Of a stretch of 64,000 nt of DNA, positions 9,134 to 18,489 are shown piece by piece. A program made the position numbers and the translations under genes. How positions within the stretch are numbered: position 1 is the first letter of the stretch; every line of letters begins with the position of its first letter. This stretch comes from Propionibacteriaceae bacterium (GTDB taxonomy: Bacteria; Actinomycetota; Actinomycetes; Propionibacteriales; Propionibacteriaceae), in NCBI GenBank assembly GCA_905372155.1, contig CAJPNZ010000001.1, positions 124,001-188,000 of the forward strand, given 5' to 3'. The notes below the pieces were generated by a model. That model saw nothing but the letters and a program-made list of their open reading frames with translations, had not been told where the DNA came from and made no database searches.

Positions 9134-9651
9134 ACCTGGTTTCCTCCCTGATCGCGGACGTGCCGGACTGGCCCAAATCCGGGGTGGTCTTCAAGGACAT
9201 CACCCCGCTGCTGGCCTCCCCCGAGGGTTTCCGGCAGGCGGTTGACGCCATCGTGGCGTCGGCCCCCGAGGCCATTGACGTGGTGGTCGGGATGGAGGCC
9301 CGGGGATTCATCTTCGCAGCCCCCGTCGCCCTGGCCCTTGGAGCCGGGTTCGTACCGGTCCGGAAACCGGGGAAGTTGCCGCGTCCCGTGTTGAGTGAAT
9401 CCTTCGACCTCGAATACGGCACCGCGACCCTCACCATGCATGCGGATGCCCTCGTCACGGGGGCGCGTGTGCTCGTCGTGGACGACGTGCTCGCCACCGG
9501 CGGTACCGTCGCCGCCACGGCCGCGTTGCTGAAACGGCTCGGCGCAGAGCTCGTGCACGTGAGCGTGCTCCTCGAGCTCACCGCCCTCGGCGGTAGGCAA
9601 CGGCTCGCCGGTCAAGGCATCAGCAGTTGTTCGGCGGTTCTGACGAGCTAG
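9130..9651 (+). CDS. apt: Adenine phosphoribosyltransferase
   Basis: A 173 aa purine-salvage enzyme converting adenine and PRPP to AMP. It shows the N-terminal IADVPDWPKSGVVFKDITPLL block, GMEARGFIFAAPVALALG, and the PRPP-binding loop VLVVDDVLATGGTVAAT. It overlaps secF by 4 nt. apt between secF and rel is a conserved actinobacterial arrangement. Confidence 0.96.
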   Translation: MNLVSSLIADVPDWPKSGVVFKDITPLLASPEGFRQAVDAIVASAPEAIDVVVGMEARGFIFAAPVALALGAGFVPVRKPGKLPRPVLSESFDLEYGTATLTMHADALVTGARVLVVDDVLATGGTVAATAALLKRLGAELVHVSVLLELTALGGRQRLAGQGISSCSAVLTS

Positions 9652-9655
9652 GGCC

Positions 9656-10723
9656 GTGGGCAGACTGAGGAAGCGGGCTCCCAAGGGGTATGCCACCTCG
9701 ATGGTGAGCATGCCCCGCCCACAGGTGCGGCCGCTGCGTGAACTCGGGAAACGCGGGTTACTGGCGCTCGTGCTGTTGATGATCAGCACCCTCGTCGTTT
9801 GGTTGGACCGCGACTCCTACGTCGACAACATCCGCGATGACGGGGTCAGTTTCATCGACGCCCTGTACTACTCGACGGTCACCATGACCACTACGGGCTA
9901 CGGCGACATCACCCCCCTCGCCCCGCACGCCCGGCTCCTGAACGCGATCCTCATCACCCCGATGCGTGTGGGCTTCCTGGTGCTGCTGGTCGGCACCACC
10001 ATCGCCGTGCTGGCGGATGAGGGCAGCCGCGCCATCCGTGACCTGCAGTGGAGACAGAAAATGCGCAACCATGTCGTCGTGATCGGCTACGGCACGAAAG
10101 GCCGCAGCGCGATCAACACCCTTCGCCGTCACGGGGAACCGGACGACCGGATCGTCGTCATCGACAGCAGCGACGTCGCGGTGAGCGAGGCCAACCTCGA
10201 CGGGCTGGCCGCCTTCCTGGGGGACGCGACACGCCGTGACCTGCTGCGGCGGGCCGAGGTGTCCAAGGCCCGGAAGATCATCATCTGCCTGTCCCGTGAC
10301 GACGCCGCCATCCTCACCACGCTCACCGCCAGGCAGCTCAACCCCGGGGCCAGCATCATCGTCAGTGTCCGCGAGAAGGACAACGTGGCCCTGGTCCGCC
10401 AGTCGGGTGCCACGTCCGTGGTGACCTCCTCGGACACGGTTGGACGCCTGCTCGGCCTGTCGGCGGTCGGTCCGGAACTCGGAGCAATCATCCAGGATTT
10501 GCTGACCGCGGGTACGGGTCTCGAGGTTCAGCAACGGCAGGCGATACCCAGCGAGGTGGGGCGGTCCCCGAACGACGTCAAGGGGGAGCAGGTTATTGGA
10601 ATCATCCGCAACGGCACGCTGCGGCGTTTCTACGACTCCACGGCGTCCAGGATCCAGACCGGCGATCAGCTGATCGTCGTGCGCCGTGCGGAACGACCCA
10701 ACCTGCGAGACACCGATGACTGA
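9656..10723 (+). CDS. Two-helix potassium channel with C-terminal RCK (TrkA-N) domain
   Basis: A 355 aa membrane protein. Helix 1 is about residues 34-50, the pore carries the K+ selectivity filter TTTGYGD (residues 78-84), and helix 2 is about residues 94-112. A TrkA-N/RCK Rossmann domain follows (VVVIGYGTKGRSAINTL from ~127), with a C-terminal TrkA-C-like part. This is the MthK/Kch layout of a ligand-gated K+ channel or efflux pathway. The GTG at 9656 gives the longest form; an ATG at 9701 is an alternative start. It sits 4 nt after apt, interrupting the usual apt-rel neighbourhood. Confidence 0.9.
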   Translation: MGRLRKRAPKGYATSMVSMPRPQVRPLRELGKRGLLALVLLMISTLVVWLDRDSYVDNIRDDGVSFIDALYYSTVTMTTTGYGDITPLAPHARLLNAILITPMRVGFLVLLVGTTIAVLADEGSRAIRDLQWRQKMRNHVVVIGYGTKGRSAINTLRRHGEPDDRIVVIDSSDVAVSEANLDGLAAFLGDATRRDLLRRAEVSKARKIIICLSRDDAAILTTLTARQLNPGASIIVSVREKDNVALVRQSGATSVVTSSDTVGRLLGLSAVGPELGAIIQDLLTAGTGLEVQQRQAIPSEVGRSPNDVKGEQVIGIIRNGTLRRFYDSTASRIQTGDQLIVVRRAERPNLRDTDD

Positions 10724-10747
10724 GTCAGACATCCGCTTCGATCGCAC

Positions 10748-10753
10748 TAAACT
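10748..10753 (+). promoter_or_regulatory. -10 box for a leaderless rel transcript
   Basis: TAAACT lies 6 nt before the rel ATG, and no Shine-Dalgarno sequence precedes the start. No clear -35 was seen. This suggests rel has its own leaderless transcript besides any read-through from apt. Confidence 0.45.
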
Positions 10754-10759
10754 TTCACC

Positions 10760-13042
10760 ATGGCTGAGCAGGTGACGCAACAAGGAGCTTTGCAACGCCT
10801 GACCAGTGGACCGGAACAGCCGCGGCTGCGAATGCGGCATCGTTTGGCCCGGCTCGGGGCCGTCAGGCCCCGTTCCGCCGTGCTCGATCCTCTCTTCAAG
10901 ATCATCAAGGCCAGCCACCCCAAGGCCGACCTGTCGTTGATCGAGCACGCCTATCGCACCGCGGAACAGCTTCACCGAGGACAGAAACGCAAGTCCGGGG
11001 ATCCCTACATCACCCACCCACTGGCGGTGGCCACCATCCTTGCCGAGCTGGGCATGACCGAGCCCGTGCTGGTCGCCGCTCTGTTGCACGACACCGTCGA
11101 GGACACCGACTACACGCTCGACCAGTTGCGTGAGGAGTTCACCGACGAGGTTGCCCGGATGGTGGACGGGGTCACGAAACTGGACAAGGTGACCTACGGC
11201 GAAACCGCCAAGGCCGAGACCATTCGGAAGATGATCATGGCCACATCCGAAGAGGTGCGGGTCCTGGTGATCAAACTCGCTGACCGTCTCCACAACATGC
11301 GAACCATCGGTTTCCTCCGCCCCGACAAACAGGTCAGGATCGCCACGGAAACCCTCAACATCTTCGCCCCGCTGGCTCACCGGCTGGGCATGAACACCGT
11401 GAAGTGGGAGTTGGAGGACCTGTCCTTTCAGGCCATCGAACCCAAGGTCTACTCGGAGATCGCGGATCTGGTGGCGCAGCAGGCACCGGGACGGGAACGC
11501 TACCTGCGGGACCTGATCGCGCAGTTCAAGCAGCTGATGGCGGACAACAAGATCAAGGCGACCATCTACGGCCGCCCCAAGCACTTTTACTCGATCTATC
11601 AGAAGATGATGGTCCGGGGCCGTGACTTCGCCGATATCTACGACCTCATCGGGTTGCGGGTGCTGGTCGACAACGTGCGGGACTGCTATGGCGTGCTCGG
11701 GGTGGCGCATTCCAAGTGGAAACCGATCCCGGGCCGGTTCAAGGATTACATCGCGAACCCGAAGTTCAACATGTACCAGTCCCTGCACACCACCGTGCTC
11801 GGGGACCGGGGCGAACCCGTCGAGCTGCAGATCCGCACCCACGAGATGCACCGCCGTGCCGAGTACGGCGTCGCGGCGCACTGGAAGTACAAGGAGAACC
11901 TGCGCAACGGGGTCACCCCCGAGGAGGCGGGGTTGCGCGCCATGCACCAGCTCGGGGTGATGAGCAAGGAAACCGAGGACCCGACGGAATTCCTCGACTC
12001 GGTGCTGTTCGAGATCAACTCCGACGAGATCTACGTGTTCACCCCGAAAGGCGAGGTGAACGCCCTACCGGTGGGCGCGACCCCCGTCGACTTCGCCTTC
12101 TCGGTACACACGGAGGTCGGGTATCGCTGTATCGGCGCCCGGGTGAACGGCCGTCTGGTGGCGCTGTCGACGAAACTTGCCCAGGGCGACAAAGTGGAGA
12201 TTCTCACCTCGAAATCCCCGAATGCCGGGCCGAGCCGCGACTGGCTCGGGTTCGTCGCCACCAGCCGGGCCCGTCAGAAGATCAAGCAGTACTTTTCTCG
12301 AGAACGTCGTGACGAGGCGATCGAGGACGGCAAGGAAATGTTGGCGAGGCGGCTGCGGCGCACCGGTTTGCCCATGCAGCGTCTCCTCACCCTGGAAAAC
12401 CTCACCGCTGTCGCCAACGAACTGCGCCACGCGGATGTCTCCGGCCTCTACAAAGCGATAGGGGAAGGGCAGATCGGCGCCCAGGCCGTGGTCACCCATC
12501 TGATAGAACTCGTCGGGGGTGAGGACGAGGCCGTGGACACCATCACCGAGGACGAGGGGATGCGAAACTCCCGGAGACGCCCTCGCGCTGCCACGGAACC
12601 CCGTGTGCTGGTGGATGACGACCCGACCATGGTCGTCAAACTGGCGCGCTGCTGCCACCCGATCCCCGGGGACGCGATCACGGGTTTCGTCACCCGGACC
12701 GACGGGGTGTCGGTGCACCGTGTTGACTGCACGAACGTTCCCGCCCTACAGGAAACTCCGGAGCGGCTGGTGAAGGTCGCCTGGGACAAAGCGGAAGGCG
12801 GGCAGTTCCCCGTCACGATCCAGGTCGAGGGCATCGACCGGGCGGGGCTGCTGGCGGATGTCAGCCGGGTGATTTCAGACCTGCACGTCGACATTCTCGA
12901 GGCCACACTGACCTCGGGGCGCAACAAGAAGTTCTCCGGAAGGCTCACCTTTGAGTCACCGGATCCCAGGCACCTGAACCACGTCCTGAAGCAGGTGCGC
13001 CGGGTTCCCGGGGTCTACGACGCCTTCCGTACGAATTCCTGA
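10760..13042 (+). CDS. rel: Bifunctional (p)ppGpp synthetase/hydrolase Rel
   Basis: A 760 aa stringent-response enzyme. The hydrolase HD domain carries LLHDTVEDTDYTL (His110-Asp111). The synthetase domain carries RFKDYIANPKFNMYQSLHT and EYGVAAHWKYKE. TGS (IYVFTPKGEVNALPVGATPVD), a Zn-finger-like conserved Cys region (LARCCHPIPGD) and a C-terminal ACT domain complete the order HD-synthetase-TGS-helical-ACT. The RFKD motif, as opposed to the EXDD of RelA, marks a bifunctional Rel/SpoT type. Length is normal for actinobacteria. Confidence 0.98.
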   Translation: MAEQVTQQGALQRLTSGPEQPRLRMRHRLARLGAVRPRSAVLDPLFKIIKASHPKADLSLIEHAYRTAEQLHRGQKRKSGDPYITHPLAVATILAELGMTEPVLVAALLHDTVEDTDYTLDQLREEFTDEVARMVDGVTKLDKVTYGETAKAETIRKMIMATSEEVRVLVIKLADRLHNMRTIGFLRPDKQVRIATETLNIFAPLAHRLGMNTVKWELEDLSFQAIEPKVYSEIADLVAQQAPGRERYLRDLIAQFKQLMADNKIKATIYGRPKHFYSIYQKMMVRGRDFADIYDLIGLRVLVDNVRDCYGVLGVAHSKWKPIPGRFKDYIANPKFNMYQSLHTTVLGDRGEPVELQIRTHEMHRRAEYGVAAHWKYKENLRNGVTPEEAGLRAMHQLGVMSKETEDPTEFLDSVLFEINSDEIYVFTPKGEVNALPVGATPVDFAFSVHTEVGYRCIGARVNGRLVALSTKLAQGDKVEILTSKSPNAGPSRDWLGFVATSRARQKIKQYFSRERRDEAIEDGKEMLARRLRRTGLPMQRLLTLENLTAVANELRHADVSGLYKAIGEGQIGAQAVVTHLIELVGGEDEAVDTITEDEGMRNSRRRPRAATEPRVLVDDDPTMVVKLARCCHPIPGDAITGFVTRTDGVSVHRVDCTNVPALQETPERLVKVAWDKAEGGQFPVTIQVEGIDRAGLLADVSRVISDLHVDILEATLTSGRNKKFSGRLTFESPDPRHLNHVLKQVRRVPGVYDAFRTNS

Positions 13043-13046
13043 CCCC

Positions 13047-13060
13047 GGAGCAACAGCTCC
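13047..13060 (+). terminator. Small hairpin after rel
   Basis: GGAGC, loop AACA, GCTCC, followed by a pyrimidine-rich TTCTCTTCCC. The 5-bp stem is short, so this is a weak candidate terminator just after the rel stop. Confidence 0.35.
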
Positions 13061-13133
13061 TTCTCTTCCCGGCCAAGATCCGCGACCCCGAGCACGTGGA
13101 CGCAGGGGAGCGACCACACGGCGATGCCCGAAC

Positions 13134-13175
13134 GCCGGCTCCCTCTTACCCAGCACGCTGGAAAGAGGAGCCGGC
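13134..13175. terminator. Long hairpin between convergent rel and DUF349 genes
   Basis: GCCGGCTCC at 13134-13142 pairs with GGAGCCGGC at 13167-13175. The stem continues inward, with a bulged C, through TCTT/AAGA and then CCAGC/GCTGG around a 2-nt apical loop. Total is about 18 base pairs. It lies 10 nt from the minus-strand stop and 90 nt after rel, so it may serve both genes. There is no T-tract on either side. Confidence 0.6.
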
Positions 13176-13184
13176 CGTGTTCGC

Positions 13185-14432
13185 TCACATGTCCTGGAAG
13201 TCCTGGAGGGTTTGCCGGGCCTGGTCCAGCCAGGAGGTGTAGGTTTCCAGCGATTTGCGCACATCCTTCGCCTTGCGGGCATCGCCCGCGGCCTCCGCCG
13301 CGTTAAGGTCCTTGGTGAGCTTGTCCACCTGCGACTGGAACAAGGCGACGGTGTCCTCGGCACGTTTGCGTGCTTCGGGATCGGTGCGGCGCCAGCGCTC
13401 GGCCTCCAACTCGCCGACCCGGTCGGAGAGTTTCCTGACCCGGGAATCGAGGTCACGCATGGCCGCCCGCGGCACGTGACCGATCTCGGAGAACCTGGAA
13501 AGGAACCCACGAAGGGTGCTCTTGGCGGCGTCGACATCCGTCACACCCTCGAGGTCGTGTTCCGCCTGTTCCAGAAGCGCGGTTTTCGCCCTGAGGTTCT
13601 CTGCCTGCGCATCATCCACGGCGTGCTGGGCCGCGGAACGGGCGTTGAAGAACTGGTCCTGCAGGGCGTGGAATCTGGCCCACAGGGACTCGTCGTCGGC
13701 CCTCCGGGCGGATCCGGCGGCCCGCCAACGGGCCATCAGATCGCGGAAAGCGCCTGTGGTCGGCCCCCAATCGGTGGATTCGGCCAGCGGGGTGGCCTCC
13801 GCGATGATCTCTTCCTTGAGGCGCTTCGCCTCGTCGCGGCGGGCGTTCAGCTCGGAGAAATGGGCCTTGCGGCGGCGCGTGTACTGGGTGCGTGCCGAGC
13901 TGAACCGGTGCCATAGGTCGTTGTCGGTGGTGCGGTCGACGCGGGGCAGCGCCTTCCACTCCTCCAGGAGTTCCCGGAACCGGTCGACGCCGCGGCGCCA
14001 GTCGTTGCCACCTGCCAGGGACTCGGCCTCATCCACCATCGCCTGTTTGGCGGCGATGGTGGATGCGTTCTGCTCCGCGCGGGCAGCCTTGCGTGCCTCG
14101 ATCTGGGCCGGGAGCAGCTCTTCGAGAGCGTCCAACCGGGCTGCGAGGGCTGCAAGATCACCAACGGCATTCGCCTCCGTGACATTGGCGCGAGTGGTGG
14201 CAATGGCCTTGCGTGCATCCTCGGGGGACATGGCCTGGGCCTCCACACGGGAGACGAGCAGAGTCACCTCAGCGGCCAGGTTTTCATAGCGCCGTGTGTA
14301 GAACCTCAAAGCCTCCTCAGGGGTGGAATCGGGGATCTGCCCGACACTTCTCTCCGTGTCACCGACGCGAACATAGACGGTACCGTCCGGGTCGACACGG
14401 CCGAAGTCCGCGGGCGCTTGCTGTTGACTCAT
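13185..14432 (-). CDS. DUF349 domain-containing protein
   Basis: A 415 aa, highly charged, mostly helical protein made of repeated DUF349 units with the recurring pattern W..L...F...R (for example DLWHRFSSARTQY and SLWARFHALQDQFFNARSA). It is probably an extended coiled-coil or helical-repeat protein. The ATG at 14432 is preferred over a GTG at 14438 because a minus-strand TAGATT directly abuts the GTG and lies 6 nt from the ATG, the leaderless layout. Function is unknown. It is transcribed toward rel and divergently from the hydrolase gene. Confidence 0.85.
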   Translation of the reverse strand: MSQQQAPADFGRVDPDGTVYVRVGDTERSVGQIPDSTPEEALRFYTRRYENLAAEVTLLVSRVEAQAMSPEDARKAIATTRANVTEANAVGDLAALAARLDALEELLPAQIEARKAARAEQNASTIAAKQAMVDEAESLAGGNDWRRGVDRFRELLEEWKALPRVDRTTDNDLWHRFSSARTQYTRRRKAHFSELNARRDEAKRLKEEIIAEATPLAESTDWGPTTGAFRDLMARWRAAGSARRADDESLWARFHALQDQFFNARSAAQHAVDDAQAENLRAKTALLEQAEHDLEGVTDVDAAKSTLRGFLSRFSEIGHVPRAAMRDLDSRVRKLSDRVGELEAERWRRTDPEARKRAEDTVALFQSQVDKLTKDLNAAEAAGDARKAKDVRKSLETYTSWLDQARQTLQDFQDM

Positions 14433-14438
14433 GCACAC

Positions 14439-14444
14439 AATCTA
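14439..14444 (-). promoter_or_regulatory. -10 box for the DUF349 gene
   Basis: On the minus strand TAGATT ends 6 nt before the ATG at 14432, with no Shine-Dalgarno site. This supports a leaderless mRNA and the shorter start. Confidence 0.45.
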
Positions 14445-14522
14445 GCGGGCAAACCCTTCAGGGGACAGGGTGGGTGCGAAGGTTCTGCGAAACCTTTTGT
14501 GCACGCCCCCGGATCGCTGCCA

Positions 14523-14528
14523 TACAGT
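14523..14528 (+). promoter_or_regulatory. -10 box for the metallo-hydrolase gene
   Basis: TACAGT lies 7 nt before GTG 14536. There is no Shine-Dalgarno site, so a leaderless transcript is likely. The promoter is divergent from that of the DUF349 gene. Confidence 0.45.
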
Positions 14529-14535
14529 TGGGCGC

Positions 14536-15213
14536 GTGCGTATCGAGACCATTCCCGTTTCCCCTTGGACCGCGAACTGCTATCTCATCGCGGCTGATCC
14601 GGACGAGAACGGGTGCCTCGTCGTCGATCCGGGCGTGAAGGGATCCGAGCTGGTCTCCGCGGCCCTGGACCGTCTCGGCTGGCATCCGGAGGCCATCCTG
14701 TGCACGCACGGACACCTCGACCACGTCGGCGATGCTGCGACCCTGGCAGCCGTGTGGGACGTTCCCGTTCGATGCGCGAAGGCCGACCAGGAGATGCTCA
14801 CCCGTCCCTCCGCGGGGCTGGGATCCCAGCTGGTGCCGCTGATCCGGCAGCTCATTGGCGAGGACGAACTGGATCCCCCCGGTGATCTCCGGGACCACGA
14901 GACCTTCCGGGCCTCCTGCGGGCTCGAGGTCAGGCCCCACGCCGCTCCGGGACACACCCGCGGATCGACGCTCCTGGAGGTCGGGGACGAAACCGGGAAG
15001 GTGCTGCTGACCGGGGACGTGATCTTCCGGGGCACCATCGGGCGAACCGACCTGCCCGGTGGGAATCTGGAGCAGATGCGATCCACCCTGCGGGGAATCG
15101 TCGAGGCCTTCCCCGACGAAACCGTGCTGCTGCCCGGCCACGGGGAACCCACCACCGTCGGGGCCGAGAAACTCCACAACCCCTACCTGCAAGCCGATTT
15201 CCTGAAGGACTGA
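14536..15213 (+). CDS. Metallo-beta-lactamase-fold hydrolase (glyoxalase II-like)
   Basis: A 225 aa protein with the binuclear metal-binding motif THGHLDHVGD (around residues 55-64), a later metal His in APGHTRGST, an Asp in LLTGDVIFRGTIGRTDL and the last metal His in LLPGHGEPTTVG. The GTG at 14536 is chosen because the family begins near VRIETIPVSPW and a -10 box sits 7 nt upstream; the longer frame upstream lacks support. This gene next to hisS is conserved in actinobacteria. It could act on glyoxalase-type thioesters, but the substrate is not shown by sequence. Confidence 0.85.
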   Translation: MRIETIPVSPWTANCYLIAADPDENGCLVVDPGVKGSELVSAALDRLGWHPEAILCTHGHLDHVGDAATLAAVWDVPVRCAKADQEMLTRPSAGLGSQLVPLIRQLIGEDELDPPGDLRDHETFRASCGLEVRPHAAPGHTRGSTLLEVGDETGKVLLTGDVIFRGTIGRTDLPGGNLEQMRSTLRGIVEAFPDETVLLPGHGEPTTVGAEKLHNPYLQADFLKD

Positions 15214-15216
15214 GCC

Positions 15217-16548
15217 ATGGCACGCCCCAAACCGATTTCCGGTTTCCCCGAGTTCCTTCCCGCCGGACGCCTGGTGGAGGACCAGGTGCTCGCCGCCATC
15301 ACCTCAACCTTCGAGCTCCACGGCTTCGCACCCATCGAGACCCGGTCCGTCGAGCCCCTCGACCAGCTGGCTCGCAAGGGGGAAATCGACAAGGAGATTT
15401 ATGTTGTCAGGCGCTTGCACGCGCAGGAGGGGGACGCGGACGAACTCGGCCTCCACTTCGACCTGACGGTGCCCTTCGCCCGCTACGTGCTGGAACACTC
15501 CGGGCACCTGAACTTCCCCTTCCGCCGCTACCAGGTGCAGAAGGTCTGGCGCGGTGAACGCCCGCAGGAGGGGCGCTACCGGGAGTTCACCCAGGCCGAC
15601 ATCGACATCGTCGGACGTGACCGGCTGGCCGACCACCACGACGCCGAGATCCCCCTGGTGGCCCTCGACGTCTTCGGGAGGCTGCACCGCGACCTGGGCC
15701 TGCCGCCGGTGAGCATCCGGGTCAACAACCGGAAACTTTCGGAGGGGTTCTACCGGGGCCTCGGGATCGAGGACACCGCAGCCGTGCTCCAACGCGTCGA
15801 CAAGTACGACAAGGTGGGGCCGGATGTGGTTGTCGAGCTGCTGACCGAGCAGGTGGGGCTGGGCGAATCCCAGGCCCGCGCCTGCGTCGCCCTGGCGGGG
15901 ATCAGCTCCGAGGACGAGTCCTTCGTCGATCAGGTGCGGGCCCTGGGCGTCACCCACGAGTTGCTGGAGGAGGGCCTGGCGGATCTCGCCTCGCTCATCC
16001 GGATCGCACGCGGAACCGAACCTGGCCGGGTGGTGGCGGACCTCAGGATCGCGCGAGGTCTCGACTACTACACGGGCACCGTCTACGAAACCCTGCTGCT
16101 GGGTTCGGAGAAGCTCGGTTCCGTGGCCTCGGGCGGCCGCTACGACTCCCTGGCGAGCGACGGGAAAGCGACCTTCCCCGGAGTCGGGTACTCCTTCGGC
16201 ATCACCCGGATACTCGCACCGCTGATCGGCAAGGGCGTCCTGACCGCCACCCGCGGTGTGCCGTCGGCGGTGCTGGTGGCCGTTGACTCGGAGGAGACCC
16301 GGGACCGGGCGATATCCGTGGCGCGCAGGCTGCGGGAACGCGGCATTGCGTGTGAGGTCGCCCCCAAGGCCGACAAGTTCGGGCGCCAGATCCGGTTCGC
16401 CGAACGCAGGGGAATCCCGTTCGTCTGGTTCGGCGCGAACCTCGACGACTCGGTCAAGGACATCCGGTCGGGGGAGCAGCTGCCTGCCGATCCGGATGCC
16501 TGGTCGCCACCGATCGAGGACGCCACCCCGCGGGTCGTACTGGGCTGA
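15217..16548 (+). CDS. hisS: Histidine--tRNA ligase
   Basis: A 443 aa class II aminoacyl-tRNA synthetase. Motif 1 is near GFPEFLPAGRLVEDQV, motif 2 is YQVQKVWRGERPQEGRYREFTQADIDI (the class II R in WRGERP), and the HisRS-specific histidine motifs are IARGLDYYTGTVYE and the SGGRYDSL region. A C-terminal anticodon-binding domain follows (VLVAVDSEETRDRAI onward). Only 3 nt separate it from the preceding hydrolase gene, so the two are probably co-transcribed. Confidence 0.97.
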   Translation: MARPKPISGFPEFLPAGRLVEDQVLAAITSTFELHGFAPIETRSVEPLDQLARKGEIDKEIYVVRRLHAQEGDADELGLHFDLTVPFARYVLEHSGHLNFPFRRYQVQKVWRGERPQEGRYREFTQADIDIVGRDRLADHHDAEIPLVALDVFGRLHRDLGLPPVSIRVNNRKLSEGFYRGLGIEDTAAVLQRVDKYDKVGPDVVVELLTEQVGLGESQARACVALAGISSEDESFVDQVRALGVTHELLEEGLADLASLIRIARGTEPGRVVADLRIARGLDYYTGTVYETLLLGSEKLGSVASGGRYDSLASDGKATFPGVGYSFGITRILAPLIGKGVLTATRGVPSAVLVAVDSEETRDRAISVARRLRERGIACEVAPKADKFGRQIRFAERRGIPFVWFGANLDDSVKDIRSGEQLPADPDAWSPPIEDATPRVVLG

Positions 16549-16594
16549 ACACATCGCGTCGGAAAGGCAACAGCATCAAGACGATGCGCCCGGG

Positions 16595-16600
16595 TAGGAT
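16595..16600 (+). promoter_or_regulatory. Possible -10 box for aspS
   Basis: TAGGAT lies 54 nt before the aspS start and would give a leader of about 45 nt that includes the GAGAGGAAA ribosome-binding site. No clear -35 was seen. Confidence 0.3.
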
Positions 16601-16653
16601 TCGTCGCTGGCGGGCTGCACCGTCCATGCAGCCGGAACTAGAGAGGAAACTGC

Positions 16654-18441
16654 ATGTTGCGCACACACCACGCGGGTGAGCTGAGGGCTGCGAACGTGGG
16701 TCAAGAGGTGGTGCTCGCCGGCTGGGTGGCGAAGCGGCGTGACCACGGCGGCGTAGCGTTCATCGACCTGAGGGACGCCTCCGGCATCGCCCAGGTGGTG
16801 GTCCGGGACGAGGTGCTGGCATCCTCCGGCGCGCACGACCTGCGCAACGAGTTCTGCATCAAGGTCACCGGCGTGGTGGAGATCCGTCCCGAGGGCAACG
16901 CAAACCCGGACCTGCCGACGGGGGATATCGAGGTCGCGATCTCCGAGCTGGAGGTGCTCAACCCGTCGGCGCCGCTGCCCTTCCAGATCGACGAACGCGT
17001 CACGGTCGGCGAGGAGGCACGCCTGAAACACCGCTACCTGGACCTGCGGCGGCCAGCACCCGCCGCCGCGCTCCGGCTGCGTTCCAAGGTGAACCAGGCG
17101 GCACGGAAGGTGCTGGGGGAACGCGACTTCGTCGAGATCGAGACCCCCACCCTGACCCGCTCCACCCCGGAGGGGGCCCGCGACTTCCTGGTGCCGGCCC
17201 GGCTCAACCCCGGCTCCTGGTATGCGCTGCCGCAGAGCCCGCAGCTGTTCAAGCAGCTCCTGATGGTGGCGGGAATGGAACGCTACTACCAGATCGCCCG
17301 CTGCTACCGCGACGAGGACTTCCGCGCCGACCGGCAACCGGAATTCACCCAGCTCGACATCGAGATGAGTTTCGTCGACCAGGAGGACGTGATCGAACTG
17401 GGGGAGGCCATTGTCAAGGAGATCTGGGCCATCAAGGGGATCGAACTGCAAACCCCCTTCCCGCGCCTGAGTTTCGCCGACGCCATGAACCGTTACGGCT
17501 CGGACAAACCGGACCTGCGTTTCGACCTGGAGTTGACGGAACTGACCGATGTCTTCTCCGAGACCCGGTTCCGCGTGTTCCAGGCTCCGTACGTGGGTGC
17601 GGTGGTCATGCCCGGCGGCGCTTCGCAACCGCGACGCCAGTTCGACGCCTGGCAGGAATGGGCGAAGCAGCGCGGCGCGAAGGGCTTGGCCTACGTCACC
17701 GTCTCCGAGGCCGGGGAACTGGGCGGCCCGGTCGCCAAGAACCTCTCCGATGCGGAACTGGCCGCGCTGCCGGAACGCACCGGGGCGAAACCCGGCGACT
17801 GCATCTTCTTCGCGGCCGGGGAACGCACCGCCTCCCAGAACCTCCTGGGGGCGGCCCGCGACGAGATCGCCCGTCGCTGCGGGCTGATCGACGAAAACTC
17901 CTGGAGTTTCCTGTGGGTGGTTGACGCGCCCCTGTTCAAACCCGCATCCGAGGCCAAGGCGGAGGGTGACGTCGCCGTCGGCGAGGGGGCCTGGACCGCC
18001 GTGCACCACGCCTTCACCTCTCCCAGACCCGAATGGCTCGACACCTTCGACGAACACCCGGGCGAAGCCACCGCTTACGCCTACGACCTGGTCTGCAACG
18101 GCAACGAGATCGGCGGCGGTTCCATCCGTATCCACCGCCGCGACGTGCAGGAGCGGGTGTTCAAGGTGATGGGCATCACGCAGGAACAGGCGCAGGAGAA
18201 GTTCGGTTTCCTGCTGGACGCGTTCGCCTTCGGCGCCCCGCCGCACGGCGGCATCGCCTTCGGGTGGGATCGGATCGTCGCCCTGCTCGGCGGCGCGGAG
18301 TCGATTCGCGAGGTCATCGCCTTCCCGAAGTCGGGTGGCGGCTACGATCCGCTGACCGCTGCGCCGGCCCCGATCACCGCCCAGCAGCGCAAGGAGGCCG
18401 GGGTCGACTCCAGGCCGCGGAAGGAAAAAGCGGAATCGTGA
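16654..18441 (+). CDS. aspS: Aspartate--tRNA ligase
   Basis: A 595 aa class IIb synthetase. The N-terminal OB-fold anticodon domain ([19 protein letters not shown]) precedes the catalytic core: motif 2 in [20 protein letters not shown], the bacterial-specific GAD insertion around residues 290-420, and motif 3 in [16 protein letters not shown] 16654 is preceded by AGAGAGGAAA. Whether it is discriminating or also charges tRNA-Asn cannot be settled here. A strong hairpin follows immediately. Confidence 0.97.
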   Translation: MLRTHHAGELRAANVGQEVVLAGWVAKRRDHGGVAFIDLRDASGIAQVVVRDEVLASSGAHDLRNEFCIKVTGVVEIRPEGNANPDLPTGDIEVAISELEVLNPSAPLPFQIDERVTVGEEARLKHRYLDLRRPAPAAALRLRSKVNQAARKVLGERDFVEIETPTLTRSTPEGARDFLVPARLNPGSWYALPQSPQLFKQLLMVAGMERYYQIARCYRDEDFRADRQPEFTQLDIEMSFVDQEDVIELGEAIVKEIWAIKGIELQTPFPRLSFADAMNRYGSDKPDLRFDLELTELTDVFSETRFRVFQAPYVGAVVMPGGASQPRRQFDAWQEWAKQRGAKGLAYVTVSEAGELGGPVAKNLSDAELAALPERTGAKPGDCIFFAAGERTASQNLLGAARDEIARRCGLIDENSWSFLWVVDAPLFKPASEAKAEGDVAVGEGAWTAVHHAFTSPRPEWLDTFDEHPGEATAYAYDLVCNGNEIGGGSIRIHRRDVQERVFKVMGITQEQAQEKFGFLLDAFAFGAPPHGGIAFGWDRIVALLGGAESIREVIAFPKSGGGYDPLTAAPAPITAQQRKEAGVDSRPRKEKAES

Positions 18442-18448
18442 GGTGCGG

Positions 18449-18489
18449 CCGCTGGGGCCCGATCAGACATGATGATCCGGCCCCAGCGG
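18449..18489 (+). terminator. Large hairpin after aspS
   Basis: Arms at 18449-18465 (CCGCTGGGGCCCGATCA) and 18473-18489 pair over 17 positions with one mismatch around a 7-nt loop. The hairpin starts 7 nt after the aspS stop. There is no T-tract, but stems of this kind commonly end transcription in high-GC actinobacteria. Confidence 0.65.

Noticed and set aside
9758..11947. A 729-codon minus-strand open frame opposite the K+ channel and rel
   Set aside because: Spans two unrelated plus-strand genes and their promoter; no recognisable motifs.
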